The notes beneath the pieces were generated by a model, which worked only from the letters and a program-made list of their open reading frames with translations, searched no databases and was not told the origin of the DNA. From positions 36,100 to 100,099 of the forward strand of contig DCGU01000054.1 in NCBI GenBank assembly GCA_002315325.1: DNA of 64,000 bases, in the 5' to 3' direction. Position numbers and translations under genes: made by a program. The first letter of the stretch is position 1. The number at the start of each line of letters is the position of its first letter. Shown here piece by piece: positions 7,662 through 16,784 of this stretch. The DNA comes from Clostridiales bacterium UBA1770 (GTDB lineage: Bacteria > Bacillota > Clostridia > Oscillospirales > CAG-272).

Positions 7662-8492
7662 TTATTCGGCCAAACGGCTCTCGCCCGTGGCGTAATCCAA
7701 CACGATACCGGGCTGCACGTTGTAGCAGAAAACGTTGAAGCAGATGCCCTCGCCGTTGTCCTCAATGGACCAGCCCTCCATCTGCACGCCGCTTGCCAGC
7801 AGGTTATCCCCCTCGAAAATGGGCGTCACACGGTAGGCGACGTGGTTGCCGGTTTCCTTGACGTAGTCGGCTACCATATTTTCAAAGGTCAGCATACCGC
7901 CCTCGATTTTGCCGTCGTCCGGGTCGGAATCCCCTGTGACGTTGAGATAGCGGGTACCGGTAATCAAATTCAGTTCATTATCCGCCTCGGCCGTGAGCTG
8001 CCAGCCAATGAGATGACAGCGGTTATACAACCAGCCGCCGTCGACAAGGGACGTGTCATACTTCACGTTAATCCAGCCGGACGGTTTTGTTTTCAAGGTA
8101 AAATCGCGCTTTTCCGTCGGCATGGTTTCACGGCAAACGGCAGCGTAGGCGGCCGTACAGCGGCCGAGACTGTCCAGTTCCCCGTAATGCTCCAGGTCAA
8201 ACGCTTCGTAATACGCGACGGTTTTTTCCTCGTCGGTAAATGCGGGTATATTATCATTCAGGACGACACAGGCATAGCCGCTGAAGGCGGGAATATTGCC
8301 GATATCGACCGATTGCTGTTCCGTACCCTGTTCCTGTCCCTGTTCGTTGGCGCCGAAATCGAACGGCAGTTCCACCAAACCCATTTGGTTCAGGACAAAT
8401 AATACTACCAAAATGAGGACAGCGGCAAGTATCGAACCGACGGAACCCTTTTTAGACGATTTTCTGCGATAAGACGATTTTCCTCTGCTCAT
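7662..8492 (-). CDS. membrane-anchored DNA/RNA non-specific endonuclease
   Basis: 276 residues: basic N-terminus (SRGKSSYRRKSSKK), one transmembrane helix at about 18-36, a Gln/Glu-rich linker, then the nuclease domain. It resembles the streptococcal EndA/Sda family of betabeta-alpha-metal nucleases: GWINVKYD, WLYNRCHLIGWQL with the catalytic His, and NLITGTRYLN with the metal-binding Asn. The domain should lie outside the cell, as an anchored nuclease for nucleic acid uptake or foraging. Its ATG overlaps the stop of the upstream gene (ATGA), so it is translationally coupled to it. The extracellular nuclease would fit with the nucleoside salvage cluster elsewhere in the window, though this link is only an inference. 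Confidence 0.85.
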   Translation of the reverse strand: MSRGKSSYRRKSSKKGSVGSILAAVLILVVLFVLNQMGLVELPFDFGANEQGQEQGTEQQSVDIGNIPAFSGYACVVLNDNIPAFTDEEKTVAYYEAFDLEHYGELDSLGRCTAAYAAVCRETMPTEKRDFTLKTKPSGWINVKYDTSLVDGGWLYNRCHLIGWQLTAEADNELNLITGTRYLNVTGDSDPDDGKIEGGMLTFENMVADYVKETGNHVAYRVTPIFEGDNLLASGVQMEGWSIEDNGEGICFNVFCYNVQPGIVLDYATGESRLAE

Positions 8493-8905
8493 AACGCATA
8501 AACCTCCCACGTAATTTTATCGTGCGACGTGCCGGGAAAGTTTTCCTTTGACACGGGCTTTTTCCCCTGCAGTTCGTCATCCGGGAATCGCGTATCGGAC
8601 GGATAGGCGCGGTTCCACAAAACGACGTGCAATTGTTCGACGTTTTCCCACGGAATCAGGGACGGGTGCCCTTCAAAGAAGCACCACTCTCCCCTGCCCG
8701 CTTTTGTCACGGGCGCTTCATCCGTGCGAACGTCCGCAGGATTATGTTGTACGGCGGCAAACAGTGCCGCCGCAGACGCCGTCATCCACACGGGTGCCCC
8801 CTGTGCCAGCGTCAGCAGTTTTTCATACACGGCGCTGTCGCGGCTTTGCCGCCGCTTGTTGAACAGCATACCGCCGTTTTTATCGAGACATACGACAAGA
8901 TTCAT
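8489..8905 (-). CDS. conserved hypothetical protein (MLFNKRRQSRD family)
   Basis: 138 residues; I cannot assign a function. The N-terminus (MNLVVCLDKNGGMLFNKRRQSRD) is a recognisable Clostridia family that is sometimes labelled ribonuclease Z in databases, but no metallo-beta-lactamase motif (HxHxDH) is present, so that label is not supported. Other visible features are a Trp/Glu-rich centre (GEWCFFEGHPSLIPWENVEQLHVVLWNR) and no membrane segment or signal. It overlaps rluD by one base at its start (TAATG) and the nuclease by four at its end, so the three genes form one translational unit. Confidence 0.75.
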   Translation of the reverse strand: MNLVVCLDKNGGMLFNKRRQSRDSAVYEKLLTLAQGAPVWMTASAAALFAAVQHNPADVRTDEAPVTKAGRGEWCFFEGHPSLIPWENVEQLHVVLWNRAYPSDTRFPDDELQGKKPVSKENFPGTSHDKITWEVYAL

Positions 8906-9891
8906 TACGCATTTGCCTCCTGTGTCAGAATTTGCAGAATGCGCTGCATATTATCCGGCATCGGCGCCGTAAAATGCATTTGTTCCCCCGTGCGCGGGTG
9001 GGTAAACGTCAGTTCCCCGGCGTGCAGGCATTGTCCGACAAATAATGATTTGTGGGCAGCCTGGAAGGGTGTCCCGTCGCCGCCATACAAAGGATCGCCC
9101 AGCAGCGGGTGGCCCAGATGCGCCATATGCACGCGAATTTGGTGCGTACGGCCCGTTTCCAATTGGCAGCGCAAATACGTATACCGCCCCAAGTGGGCCA
9201 ACACCGTATAATGTGTGACAGCCTCGCGCGCCGTTTTGTCCGATGCGGGCAATACGGCCATTTGCTGCCGTTTGACGGGATGGCGTCCGATGGGCGCGTT
9301 GACCGTGCCGGCCTCGTCGCGAAAATTGCCGACGGCAACGGCCGCATAGATGCGGTCGATATGATGCCCCTTGAGCTGCGCCGAAAGACCTGCGTGTGCG
9401 TCGTCATTCTTGGCGACGACCAAAAGGCCGCTCGTATCCTTATCGATACGGTGCACGATGCCGGGACGAATGACGCCGCCGACGCAAAGCGACGCAGAAC
9501 CGGACAGTTCCCCGCGGCAATGATACAACAGGGCGTTGACCAGCGTGCCGGTTTCGTTGCCGGGCGCGGGGTGCACCACCATGCCGACGGGTTTGTTGAC
9601 GACGAGCAGGTCGCCGTCCTCATAAACGACGTCAAGCGGGATATTCTCCGGCAATGCCGCACAGGAAACGGGTTCCGGTAAAACGACGGTCACCTCGTCG
9701 CCGATATTCATTTTCAGGCTTTTGGCGGCTGCTTTTCGGTTACACAGTACACGACCGCTCTCCACCAGCTTGACGGCTGCAGAACGGCTCATATCGGTCT
9801 CGGCCGCCAAAAAGGCGTCCAGCCGCATACCGACGAGCGTCACCCCGTCAGCGTTCTGTTCCTCCACCGTCAGGTGCAGCGTTTTCTCCAT
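8905..9891 (-). CDS. rluD: RluD-family 23S rRNA/tRNA pseudouridine synthase
   Basis: 328 residues. An N-terminal S4 RNA-binding domain (about 20-80: LDAFLAAETDMSRSAAVKLV) is followed by the RluA/RluD catalytic domain with HRIDKDTSG, where Asp150 is the catalytic aspartate, and the RTHQIRVHM and GDPLYGG motifs. It isomerises uridines in structured RNA; which positions cannot be told. The gene lies downstream of lspA, the usual Firmicutes order. A gap of 78 bases separates them, with no clear terminator. Confidence 0.93.
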   Translation of the reverse strand: MEKTLHLTVEEQNADGVTLVGMRLDAFLAAETDMSRSAAVKLVESGRVLCNRKAAAKSLKMNIGDEVTVVLPEPVSCAALPENIPLDVVYEDGDLLVVNKPVGMVVHPAPGNETGTLVNALLYHCRGELSGSASLCVGGVIRPGIVHRIDKDTSGLLVVAKNDDAHAGLSAQLKGHHIDRIYAAVAVGNFRDEAGTVNAPIGRHPVKRQQMAVLPASDKTAREAVTHYTVLAHLGRYTYLRCQLETGRTHQIRVHMAHLGHPLLGDPLYGGDGTPFQAAHKSLFVGQCLHAGELTFTHPRTGEQMHFTAPMPDNMQRILQILTQEANA

Positions 9892-9969
9892 GTGAATCCC
9901 CCATGCCGCCTCGGCGGCACATAAAAATTAAGCTTCATTCAGCACGTGAACGAGCAGATACGTTGTCCG

Positions 9970-10488
9970 TTACTTCACGCGTGATTCTTTTACGATATCC
10001 AAAATCAAATACAAAAACAAAATACCGGTTCCCACGACGACGGCGGCGTCGGCCACGTTAAAAATCCAGCGCCACAGGTTGGGAAAGGCGCAAAAATCCA
10101 AAAAGTCCACAACGGTACCGTCCCCGAACTTGTCGCCGTAAAACAAACGGTCCACCATATTGGAAATACCGCCGCCCGTAATCAGGGGGAGCGACACACC
10201 CAGCAGTATGGATTTCCCGCGCAGGCGCCACATAGCGACAAACGCGATGACAATCACCACGGTGGAAACGACAAGGAAGACCCAGCGTGCATTTTTCAAC
10301 ATACCAAAAGCGGCGCCCGGATTACGAATGTAAGTCAGGCGCAGCACTCCGGGAATCAGGTCAACGGATTCATCAATCGCCATGCGCGCCATTACGGCGC
10401 GCTTGGCGATCTGATCCAAAGCAATCACGGCGGCGATGATGGCCGCGCAGAGAATGCCCCAACGAGTTTCTTTTTTCAATTGTTTCAT
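9970..10488 (-). CDS. lspA: lipoprotein signal peptidase (signal peptidase II)
   Basis: 172 residues, four hydrophobic helices. The two catalytic aspartates are visible in their family motifs: Asp113 in GGGISNMVDRLF and Asp147 in FNVADAAVVVG. It cleaves the signal peptides of lipoproteins, of which this window encodes at least three (leucine-rich-repeat protein, sugar-binding protein, BMP protein). I start at 10488, four bases after the ileS stop; a longer frame overlaps ileS and would add a non-homologous N-terminus. Confidence 0.95.
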   Translation of the reverse strand: MKQLKKETRWGILCAAIIAAVIALDQIAKRAVMARMAIDESVDLIPGVLRLTYIRNPGAAFGMLKNARWVFLVVSTVVIVIAFVAMWRLRGKSILLGVSLPLITGGGISNMVDRLFYGDKFGDGTVVDFLDFCAFPNLWRWIFNVADAAVVVGTGILFLYLILDIVKESRVK

Positions 10489-10492
10489 TTTA

Positions 10493-13291
10493 TCACAGCG
10501 AAGCGATGACGGCAGCGCAGCGGTCGCAAAGGAAACCATCCTCTGCCTTTTGTCCTTTTTCCGCATACATCCAGCAGCGGTCGCACTTGCAGCCGTCGGC
10601 GGCTTCTACGACAACGGCCATACCGGACTCGGTCTCGGTGTAGGCACCCTCGGGCGCCTTGCCCTTTTCCAGTTTCACACCGGATACGATGTAAACGGTG
10701 GTCAATTCCTTGGCAAAACCGTTCAAGAGGTCATACTGGGCGTCGTCGGCAGCGTAAATCGTCACCTTGGCGTCCAGAGACTTACCGATTTTCTTATCGG
10801 CGCGCGCCTGCTCCAGCGCCTTCATCACGTCGTCACGCAGGGCAAGCTGTTTGTCCCAATGTGCCGTCAATTCGGGTGCTGCCGTTTTTTCGTCGTAGGC
10901 GGGCAGGTCGTTTAAGAAGACGCTTTCCGTCACGTCGGTGGAAACGTGCGGCATTGCCTGCCAAATTTCCTCGGCCGTGAAGGACAGCAGCGGTGCAATC
11001 AAACGGGTCAGCGAAGACAGCACGTCGTACATGGCGGTCTGTGCGCTGCGGCGGGCAAAGCTGTCGGCCTTTTCGGTGTAAAGACGGTCCTTGGTAATAT
11101 CCACGTACAGTTTGGACAAATCGGTCACGCAGAAGTTGCTGACAGCGTGATAAACGGTGTGGAATTCAAAGGCGTCGTACCCCTCGCGGGCAGTCTTTAC
11201 CAGGTTATTCATACCGGCCTCAATCCAACGGTCGATTTCAATCATATCGGACAGCGGCACACGGTCGGTCTCGGGATTGAAGTCGTACAGGTCGGCCAAC
11301 AGGATGCGGGCGGTGTTACGAATCTTACGGTAAGCATCGGATAACTGGGCAAAAATCGGGTCGGAAACGCGGACGTCGACGTGGTAATCGCAGGAAGCAA
11401 CCCACAGACGAACGATATCGGCGCCGTATTTGTTAATCATATCGGCGGGAGCGATAACGTTACCGAGGGACTTATGCATGGCCTTGCCTTCCCCGTCAAC
11501 CGTCCAACCGTGGGTCAGAACAGCGCGGAAAGGTGCGCGGCCGCCGTTGGCACCGATGGCGGTCAGGAGAGAAGACTGGAACCAGCCGCGGTACTGATCG
11601 GCACCCTCCAGATACATATCGGCGGGCCAGGTCAGTTCGTCGCGCTGTTCGCAAACGGCGAAGTGGCTGGAACCGGAGTCAAACCAACCGTCCAGAGTAT
11701 CGTTTTCTTTGGTGAACTTTTTGCCGCCGCAGTGCGGGCAAACGGTACCGGCGGGCACCATATCGTTGGCGTCCATTTCATACCAGCAGTTGGAGCCGTG
11801 TGCGGCAAACAAATCGGATACGGCGTTAATGGTGGCGTCATTGCAAACGGGCTTACCGCAATCTGCGCAATAGAATACGGGAATGGGCAGACCCCAGTGA
11901 CGCTGACGGGAAATACACCAGTCGTTGCGTTCGCGCACCATCTGGCAGATACGCTCTTCACCCCAGTCGGGCAGCCAGGTTACGTCCTCGCAGGCGCGGC
12001 AGGCATCGTCCTTGAACGCCTCGACGGAGCAGAACCACTGCGGCGTAGCACGGAAGATAATCGGGTTCTTGCAGCGCCAGCAGTGCGGATACTCGTGCTC
12101 GATTTTCTCGGAAGCGTACAAAGCGCCGGATTCGCGGAGATCGGCCAAAATCGGCTCGTTGGAGTCGGCATAGAACATACCGGCAAACTTACCGGCGTCG
12201 GCCGTCTGGTAACCGCGGTCATCCACGGGAACGATAATCTCAATGTTGTAATTTTGGCAGGTACGGAAGTCGTCGGCGCCGAAACCGGGAGCGGTATGTA
12301 CGCAGCCGGTACCGCTGTCCATGGTGACGTAGTCGGCATTGACCAGAATGGACTCACGGTCCAGGAAAGGATGCTGTGCCTTCATAAACTCGAAGGACTT
12401 ACCGGGCATCGTCTTGATGACCTCATACTCTTCGACACCGCCGGCACGCATGGTCTTTTCCAAGAGAGCGGCAGCAACGATATAGGTTTCGCCGGATGCG
12501 GTGCGAACGGCAACGTAGTCCTCCACGGGGTTGAGGGCGATGGCAAGGTTGCCGGGCAGCGTCCAGGTCGTAGTGGTCCAAATGATAAAATAGGTCTTAT
12601 TCAGGTCGCAGACGTCGGACAAAAGGCCCTTATCGTCGGTGACACGGAATTTGACGTAGATAGAGGTGCAGGCGTCGGTCTGGTACTCGATCTCGGCCTC
12701 GGCCAGGGCGGTTTCGTCCTTGGGGCACCAATATACGGGCTTCATACCTTTGTAGATATAGCCCTTTTTGTAGATTTCACCGAAGACCTTAACCTCACGT
12801 GCCTCGAACTTGGGGTCCATGGTCAGGTAAGGATGTTCCCAGTCGCCGTTTACACCCAAACGGATGAACTGGTCGCGCTGACGGTCAACGTAGCTCTGCG
12901 CATACTCGTGGCAGCGCGTACGGAATTCGGGGATGGACATTTTTTTGCGGTCCAGCTTATTTTCCTTAATGATGGCGGACTCAATCGGCATACCGTGGTT
13001 ATCCCAACCGGGAACGTAGGGGGCACGGAAACCCGTCATGGACTTATACTTCACGATAAAGTCCTTCAGGATTTTGTTGAGCGCGTGGCCCATATGGATG
13101 TTACCGTTGGAGAAAGGAGGGCCGTCGTGCAGCACGTAGGTGGGTTTGCCGGCAGCGTGCTCCTGCATTTTGTCGTACAGGGAGATCTTCTTCCAGTAAT
13201 CGACAGTGAGCGGTTCACGGGTAGGCAGGCCTGCCCGCATGGGGAACTCTGTCTTAGGCAGGTTCAGCGTATTCGAGTAATCTTTGGACAT
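10493..13291 (-). CDS. ileS: isoleucyl-tRNA synthetase
   Basis: 932 residues, full length for a bacterial IleRS. Class I signatures: HMGH at about 66-69, the editing-domain GTGCVHTAPGFGADD motif, WCISRQRHWGLPIP, and a KMSKS-position motif reading KAMHKSLGN. The C-terminal zinc finger (CKCDRCWMY ... CDRC) is complete. The altered KMSKS is seen in other clostridial IleRS, so it does not suggest loss of function. GGAGG lies before the ATG. No T-box leader fits into the 61 bases that separate it from ylmH, so its expression probably depends on the upstream division genes. Confidence 0.97.
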   Translation of the reverse strand: MSKDYSNTLNLPKTEFPMRAGLPTREPLTVDYWKKISLYDKMQEHAAGKPTYVLHDGPPFSNGNIHMGHALNKILKDFIVKYKSMTGFRAPYVPGWDNHGMPIESAIIKENKLDRKKMSIPEFRTRCHEYAQSYVDRQRDQFIRLGVNGDWEHPYLTMDPKFEAREVKVFGEIYKKGYIYKGMKPVYWCPKDETALAEAEIEYQTDACTSIYVKFRVTDDKGLLSDVCDLNKTYFIIWTTTTWTLPGNLAIALNPVEDYVAVRTASGETYIVAAALLEKTMRAGGVEEYEVIKTMPGKSFEFMKAQHPFLDRESILVNADYVTMDSGTGCVHTAPGFGADDFRTCQNYNIEIIVPVDDRGYQTADAGKFAGMFYADSNEPILADLRESGALYASEKIEHEYPHCWRCKNPIIFRATPQWFCSVEAFKDDACRACEDVTWLPDWGEERICQMVRERNDWCISRQRHWGLPIPVFYCADCGKPVCNDATINAVSDLFAAHGSNCWYEMDANDMVPAGTVCPHCGGKKFTKENDTLDGWFDSGSSHFAVCEQRDELTWPADMYLEGADQYRGWFQSSLLTAIGANGGRAPFRAVLTHGWTVDGEGKAMHKSLGNVIAPADMINKYGADIVRLWVASCDYHVDVRVSDPIFAQLSDAYRKIRNTARILLADLYDFNPETDRVPLSDMIEIDRWIEAGMNNLVKTAREGYDAFEFHTVYHAVSNFCVTDLSKLYVDITKDRLYTEKADSFARRSAQTAMYDVLSSLTRLIAPLLSFTAEEIWQAMPHVSTDVTESVFLNDLPAYDEKTAAPELTAHWDKQLALRDDVMKALEQARADKKIGKSLDAKVTIYAADDAQYDLLNGFAKELTTVYIVSGVKLEKGKAPEGAYTETESGMAVVVEAADGCKCDRCWMYAEKGQKAEDGFLCDRCAAVIASL

Positions 13292-13352
13292 AATAACCTC
13301 CAGAATATATTACAAAACAATAAACAATGAAATGCGGTCGGCGCCATACGCG

Positions 13353-14204
13353 TTAATCGTACTTTTGCGCGCGCAGGCGCAGGCGGCCGCGGCGATTGGG
13401 ATCGCCGATTTCCAGGACCTTATATTTACCGGGGCCGTGTGCCCCTTTTTCACGGGCCAGTACTCCGCCGCCGTGTACCGTAATCGTACAGGGAACGGGG
13501 ATGGTCAAATCGTTATCCGTCACGGTTTGGTAGTTGACCTCTACCCTGCCCGCCGAAACGGCCTTTTGCGCAACGTCGCGGCTGAAGCCGCAAAGCGCTG
13601 CCGTCACACAGTCAAGGCGCGGTGAAGCAACGGTATCCGCAATATCGATAAAATGCCGTATCGGCTGATAATTCGCGTCGTAGGGCAGCATAACCGTACG
13701 GACGGTATCACTGCCGGCCTGCGTCAAATTGTCGCAAATAAACCCGGCAATGCGGGCGGAACAAAACAGCACGGCCGTTTGCGTATCTTCCATCAACAGG
13801 TCACCCAGCGCATCACGCTCGAGTCCCAGGCCCAATACGGCGCCGAGCACGTCGCGGTGGGACAATTCCCTGTATCCGCTGCCGGTGATTTTCAGCATCG
13901 TAATACCGACGTCCTCGTCCTGTGCAAGCGCTGCACAAAGATCGGCGTCGCCGTCGGCAACACGCTCGAGATAATCGGGCAGGCAATACAGCCGCACCCG
14001 TTCTGCCTCGGCATACCCGCCGAACAGTATCCACGTCGATTCACCGGCACCCAGGCGATGCAGTTCCGCGGTGACAGCGGGCACCTCGCCCGGTGTCAAA
14101 AAAGAACCGGCCGCGATGCGGCCGCGGCCGGATGCTTTCAGCAAATCGGATACGCGTTCCGCCACCGAATGCCTGTCACGGCTGACGTCGTTAACGGCAG
14201 CCAC
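13353..14204 (-). CDS. ylmH: YlmH-family S4 RNA-binding protein
   Basis: 283 residues, with an N-terminal YlmH domain (AAGSFLTPGE, WILFGGYAEAER, KITGSGYRELSHRDVLGAVLGLGLERDALGDL) and a C-terminal S4 RNA-binding domain (CGFSRDVAQKAVSAGRVEVNYQ). In Gram-positive bacteria the gene sits in the division cluster next to sepF; the protein has been linked to ribosome rescue. The start is set at a GTG because GGAGGCATGCC lies directly before it; a TTG ten codons further up has a weaker site. Confidence 0.9.
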   Translation of the reverse strand: MAAVNDVSRDRHSVAERVSDLLKASGRGRIAAGSFLTPGEVPAVTAELHRLGAGESTWILFGGYAEAERVRLYCLPDYLERVADGDADLCAALAQDEDVGITMLKITGSGYRELSHRDVLGAVLGLGLERDALGDLLMEDTQTAVLFCSARIAGFICDNLTQAGSDTVRTVMLPYDANYQPIRHFIDIADTVASPRLDCVTAALCGFSRDVAQKAVSAGRVEVNYQTVTDNDLTIPVPCTITVHGGGVLAREKGAHGPGKYKVLEIGDPNRRGRLRLRAQKYD

Positions 14205-14251
14205 GGCATGCCTCCACGTGCGGAGCGTAATCAATCCTGCTCATCGTTCAA

Positions 14252-14668
14252 TCAGTTCTTTTGTTTGTCACCGGCCATCAGTTCGCCGATGTCAACACCG
14301 TTGGGGGCAACGATAAACGTGCCGTTATTCATGCGTTCCAACTTACCGCCCAATACGTGAACCACACCGGCCAGGAAATCAATCAGGCGCATGGATGAAT
14401 CGGAAGGCAGTTCACTGATATCCAGCACGACGATACATTTTTTCATCACCTCGTCGGCGATATCGATGGCTTCTTTATGGCTCTTCGGGCTGAAGAGCTT
14501 CAGGTTAACGGAGGAACCTTTTCCCGTAGAATACGTGGGATACACTGTCGGTTGTGACGCCGGCACGTCGTCGGGATCGTTCAGCGCCGGCAATTCGTCA
14601 CTGCCGTAGTCTATCGTTTCCTGGTCGTCCATCGGCTGGGGTTTCCCGAATTTTTTAAGTAAAGACAT
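14252..14668 (-). CDS. sepF: SepF cell division protein
   Basis: 138 residues. It has a short membrane-binding N-terminus (MSLLKKFGKP), an acidic linker and the conserved SepF core (about 50-130): NLKLFSPKSHKEAIDIADEV, CIVVLDIS, RLIDFLAGVVHVLGGKLER and FIVAPNGVDI. SepF links FtsZ filaments to the membrane. Two ATGs lie six bases apart; I prefer the second because the GGAGG site is nine bases from it but only three from the first. Neighbours yggS and ylmH are the standard division-cluster partners; no ylmG or divIVA is present. Confidence 0.94.
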   Translation of the reverse strand: MSLLKKFGKPQPMDDQETIDYGSDELPALNDPDDVPASQPTVYPTYSTGKGSSVNLKLFSPKSHKEAIDIADEVMKKCIVVLDISELPSDSSMRLIDFLAGVVHVLGGKLERMNNGTFIVAPNGVDIGELMAGDKQKN

Positions 14669-14729
14669 AGTCATTGTCCTCCGTCACGTCATTTCGTCCG
14701 TGCCGCCGTTCCGTTTCCCGCCAATACCG

Positions 14730-15434
14730 TCAGCTGACGGCATCGGGTTGCGGAGCAAACAGGCCTCTGCCGACGCGCACCATCGTGGCGCCGCAGGCAA
14801 TTGCCTCTTCAAAACTGTCTGACATTCCCATCGACAGCACAGGCTCTATATTATTATGCAGTTTTTTACACCAAATGTCAATACTTAAGTTATAAGTTTG
14901 CGTAAAATATGGGATATAATCGCGTTTTTCGGGGCATTTCGGCGCCATCGTCATAAAACCGCAAAGCCGCAAATGCGGATATCGGGAAAGCCCCGCGCAA
15001 AAATCGGCGGCGTCCTCGGGGAGCAAACCGCCCTTATCCGCTTCCCTGCCGCAATTGATTTCCGCCAACACGTCCACGGTACGGCCGATGCGCGCCGCCT
15101 GCCGGTCGATTTCTGCGGCAAGCCGCTCCGAATCCAGGGAATGAATCATCGTGACTTTATCAATGACGTATTTCACTTTGTTGGTTTGCAAACTGCCGAT
15201 AAAATGCAGGGGTTTGGCACGATAGGCAGGATCCGGCCAACGCGCCAGCAGCTGCTGGACGCGGTTTTCACCGAAGCCGTCGACGTCGGTGTTTTCCATT
15301 TCGCGCAGCGTTTCATCCGACGCGTATTTCACGGCGGCCAGCAGCGTAATATCCTGCGGATTGCGGCCCGCCGCGCGTGCCGCCGCTTCAATCCGCTGCC
15401 GTACCCCGGCAACGTTTTGCATAATTTGTGTCAT
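14730..15434 (-). CDS. yggS: YggS/PLPBP family pyridoxal phosphate homeostasis protein
   Basis: 234 residues, a single-domain alanine racemase-like barrel. The PLP-binding lysine is in LLAAVKYASDE (about residue 36). GFGENRVQQLL, HFIGSLQTNKVKYV, EINCGREADKGG and MGMSDSFEEAIACGATMVRVG are the family motifs. It buffers free PLP and is not itself a racemase. It belongs to the sepF cluster, where the gene is usually found in Firmicutes. Confidence 0.95.
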   Translation of the reverse strand: MTQIMQNVAGVRQRIEAAARAAGRNPQDITLLAAVKYASDETLREMENTDVDGFGENRVQQLLARWPDPAYRAKPLHFIGSLQTNKVKYVIDKVTMIHSLDSERLAAEIDRQAARIGRTVDVLAEINCGREADKGGLLPEDAADFCAGLSRYPHLRLCGFMTMAPKCPEKRDYIPYFTQTYNLSIDIWCKKLHNNIEPVLSMGMSDSFEEAIACGATMVRVGRGLFAPQPDAVS

Positions 15435-15478
15435 ATACGAGCCTCTTTTGCGTTTCCTTTTGCGTTTTTTTGCTATTC

Positions 15479-16738
15479 TTACGACAACACTTTACCGTTG
15501 TAGAGATTTTTACCGCACGTGATCAGCATATCCGTTGCGGCCAGATAAGAATAAACGGTTGCCTTTTCGGGTTCCGTATCTTTGACGGAAACCAAGACGT
15601 AGTCGGGGCCATTGGCAAGCGATGCAATTCTGCGGAAGTACACCGTGCCGCCGCGCAAAATAAAGACGCCCCATTCGCCGTCATACCGAACGACGGCATC
15701 CGACGGGATGCGGTACCCCGTTTTCTCACCAACAGCCACCGAAACGGTTTGTTCCCTTTCGTAATCGAATCCGTCGGGCTGACGGCTGCAGGCAAAGACG
15801 AGCAGCGCGTCTTCTTCGGACAGGTTGATGCGCTCCAGCGTCATCGGCAGCGTGATGCCGTCCGCGGTCAGCGTCACGGCGTAAGACTTCCCGACCGTGA
15901 AAACGGATGCATCCTGCGGCGACGTCGGCAGTGCAAGATACCAAACCGTGCCGAATACCATTTTGCCGACGCAATCGGCGCCGATTGTCGTTTTTTCGTT
16001 TGTCAAAACGTCCTGCAGTGCCGCCGCCGTCATGGTTTCCAGGCGGGCGGGATACAGAACCGATTCGTAACCGTCACAGGCGGAAGCACTCCAGTAATAG
16101 CCGCTGCGTCCCTGCAGTGAAGTGCCCGTTACACAATAGCCGCAGGCAGACAGCAGTTCCCGCTTGGCGTCTTCCACCATCTCAATTTGCTTTTCATACG
16201 TCGTGCCCGCCGTCAGTCGTTTCATACGGTTGAGCAGCGTCAGCCATTGTTTTTGCTGCGTTTGCAAAACGGCAACGTCCCCTGCCTGTTCGGCATCGAC
16301 AAAGGAGGAATAGGCAAGATATACGCCCTCCCGCAAGGTCGGGAGCGTTGAAAGTGACGAGGAACCAACCGCACTGTATAAGTCTGACAGGGCCGTGTCA
16401 AAAATGCGAAGTTGTTCGCGCACGCCGGCCGCATTGCCGACGTCGACGCTCGGATAAATGCAATAGATTTCACTGTCGGCGGCGACCTTTTCACCGTCCT
16501 CGACAAGTTCGTACAACAGCCCCGTGGCCGACGCCTGCAGAACCGTTTCCTGTCGAATGACCGTGCCGCGCCCCGTCACGGTTGTGACAACCCTTGAGGT
16601 GACGAGCTCGTTGGTATCCACGTTGGCCGTATGGGGAATCACCATTTGAAATAAGACGGCCGCAAACACAAAAAGGAGCACGGCTGCAAAGACGTACGAT
16701 GCGATATTTCGTTGTCGATTGACGGGATTATGCCGCAT
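15479..16738 (-). CDS. HlyD-like membrane-fusion (efflux adaptor-like) protein of the division cluster
   Basis: 419 residues: one N-terminal transmembrane helix (about 13-34), a lipoyl-like segment (TVTGRGTVIRQETVLQASATGLLYELVEDGEKVAADSEIYCIYP, residues 50-95), a helical hairpin, then beta-barrel-like regions ending in SVAVGEKTGYRIPSDAVVRY. This is the layout of membrane-fusion/HlyD_D23 proteins. No transporter partner (ABC or RND) is nearby, so a role in efflux is not supported; homologues occur next to sepF in other Clostridia, and a role at the division site or cell wall is possible. GGGAGGG precedes the ATG. It is 44 bases upstream of yggS. Confidence 0.7.
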   Translation of the reverse strand: MRHNPVNRQRNIASYVFAAVLLFVFAAVLFQMVIPHTANVDTNELVTSRVVTTVTGRGTVIRQETVLQASATGLLYELVEDGEKVAADSEIYCIYPSVDVGNAAGVREQLRIFDTALSDLYSAVGSSSLSTLPTLREGVYLAYSSFVDAEQAGDVAVLQTQQKQWLTLLNRMKRLTAGTTYEKQIEMVEDAKRELLSACGYCVTGTSLQGRSGYYWSASACDGYESVLYPARLETMTAAALQDVLTNEKTTIGADCVGKMVFGTVWYLALPTSPQDASVFTVGKSYAVTLTADGITLPMTLERINLSEEDALLVFACSRQPDGFDYEREQTVSVAVGEKTGYRIPSDAVVRYDGEWGVFILRGGTVYFRRIASLANGPDYVLVSVKDTEPEKATVYSYLAATDMLITCGKNLYNGKVLS

Positions 16739-16784
16739 ACCGTTCTGCCCTCCCTTTTCGTTCTCGTTACCCTTATTTTTTCGT

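Noticed and set aside
8489..8905. Ribonuclease Z annotation for the small conserved protein.
   Set aside because: The metallo-beta-lactamase motifs that define RNase Z are absent and the protein is far too short.
10493..13291. Loss of the KMSKS motif in IleRS as a sign of an inactive copy.
   Set aside because: The KAMHKSLGN form occurs in related IleRS proteins; all other motifs and the zinc finger are intact, and no second ileS is needed to explain it.
11381..13330. A 649-residue plus-strand frame opposite ileS, and an 811-residue frame opposite the AAA+ gene (54876-57311).
   Set aside because: Both are shadows caused by the codon bias of GC-rich genes on the other strand. No ribosome binding sites or known domains are found, and composition is atypical.
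13292..13352. T-box leader before ileS.
   Set aside because: Only 61 bases separate ileS from the upstream gene; a T-box needs about 200 and its conserved motifs are missing.
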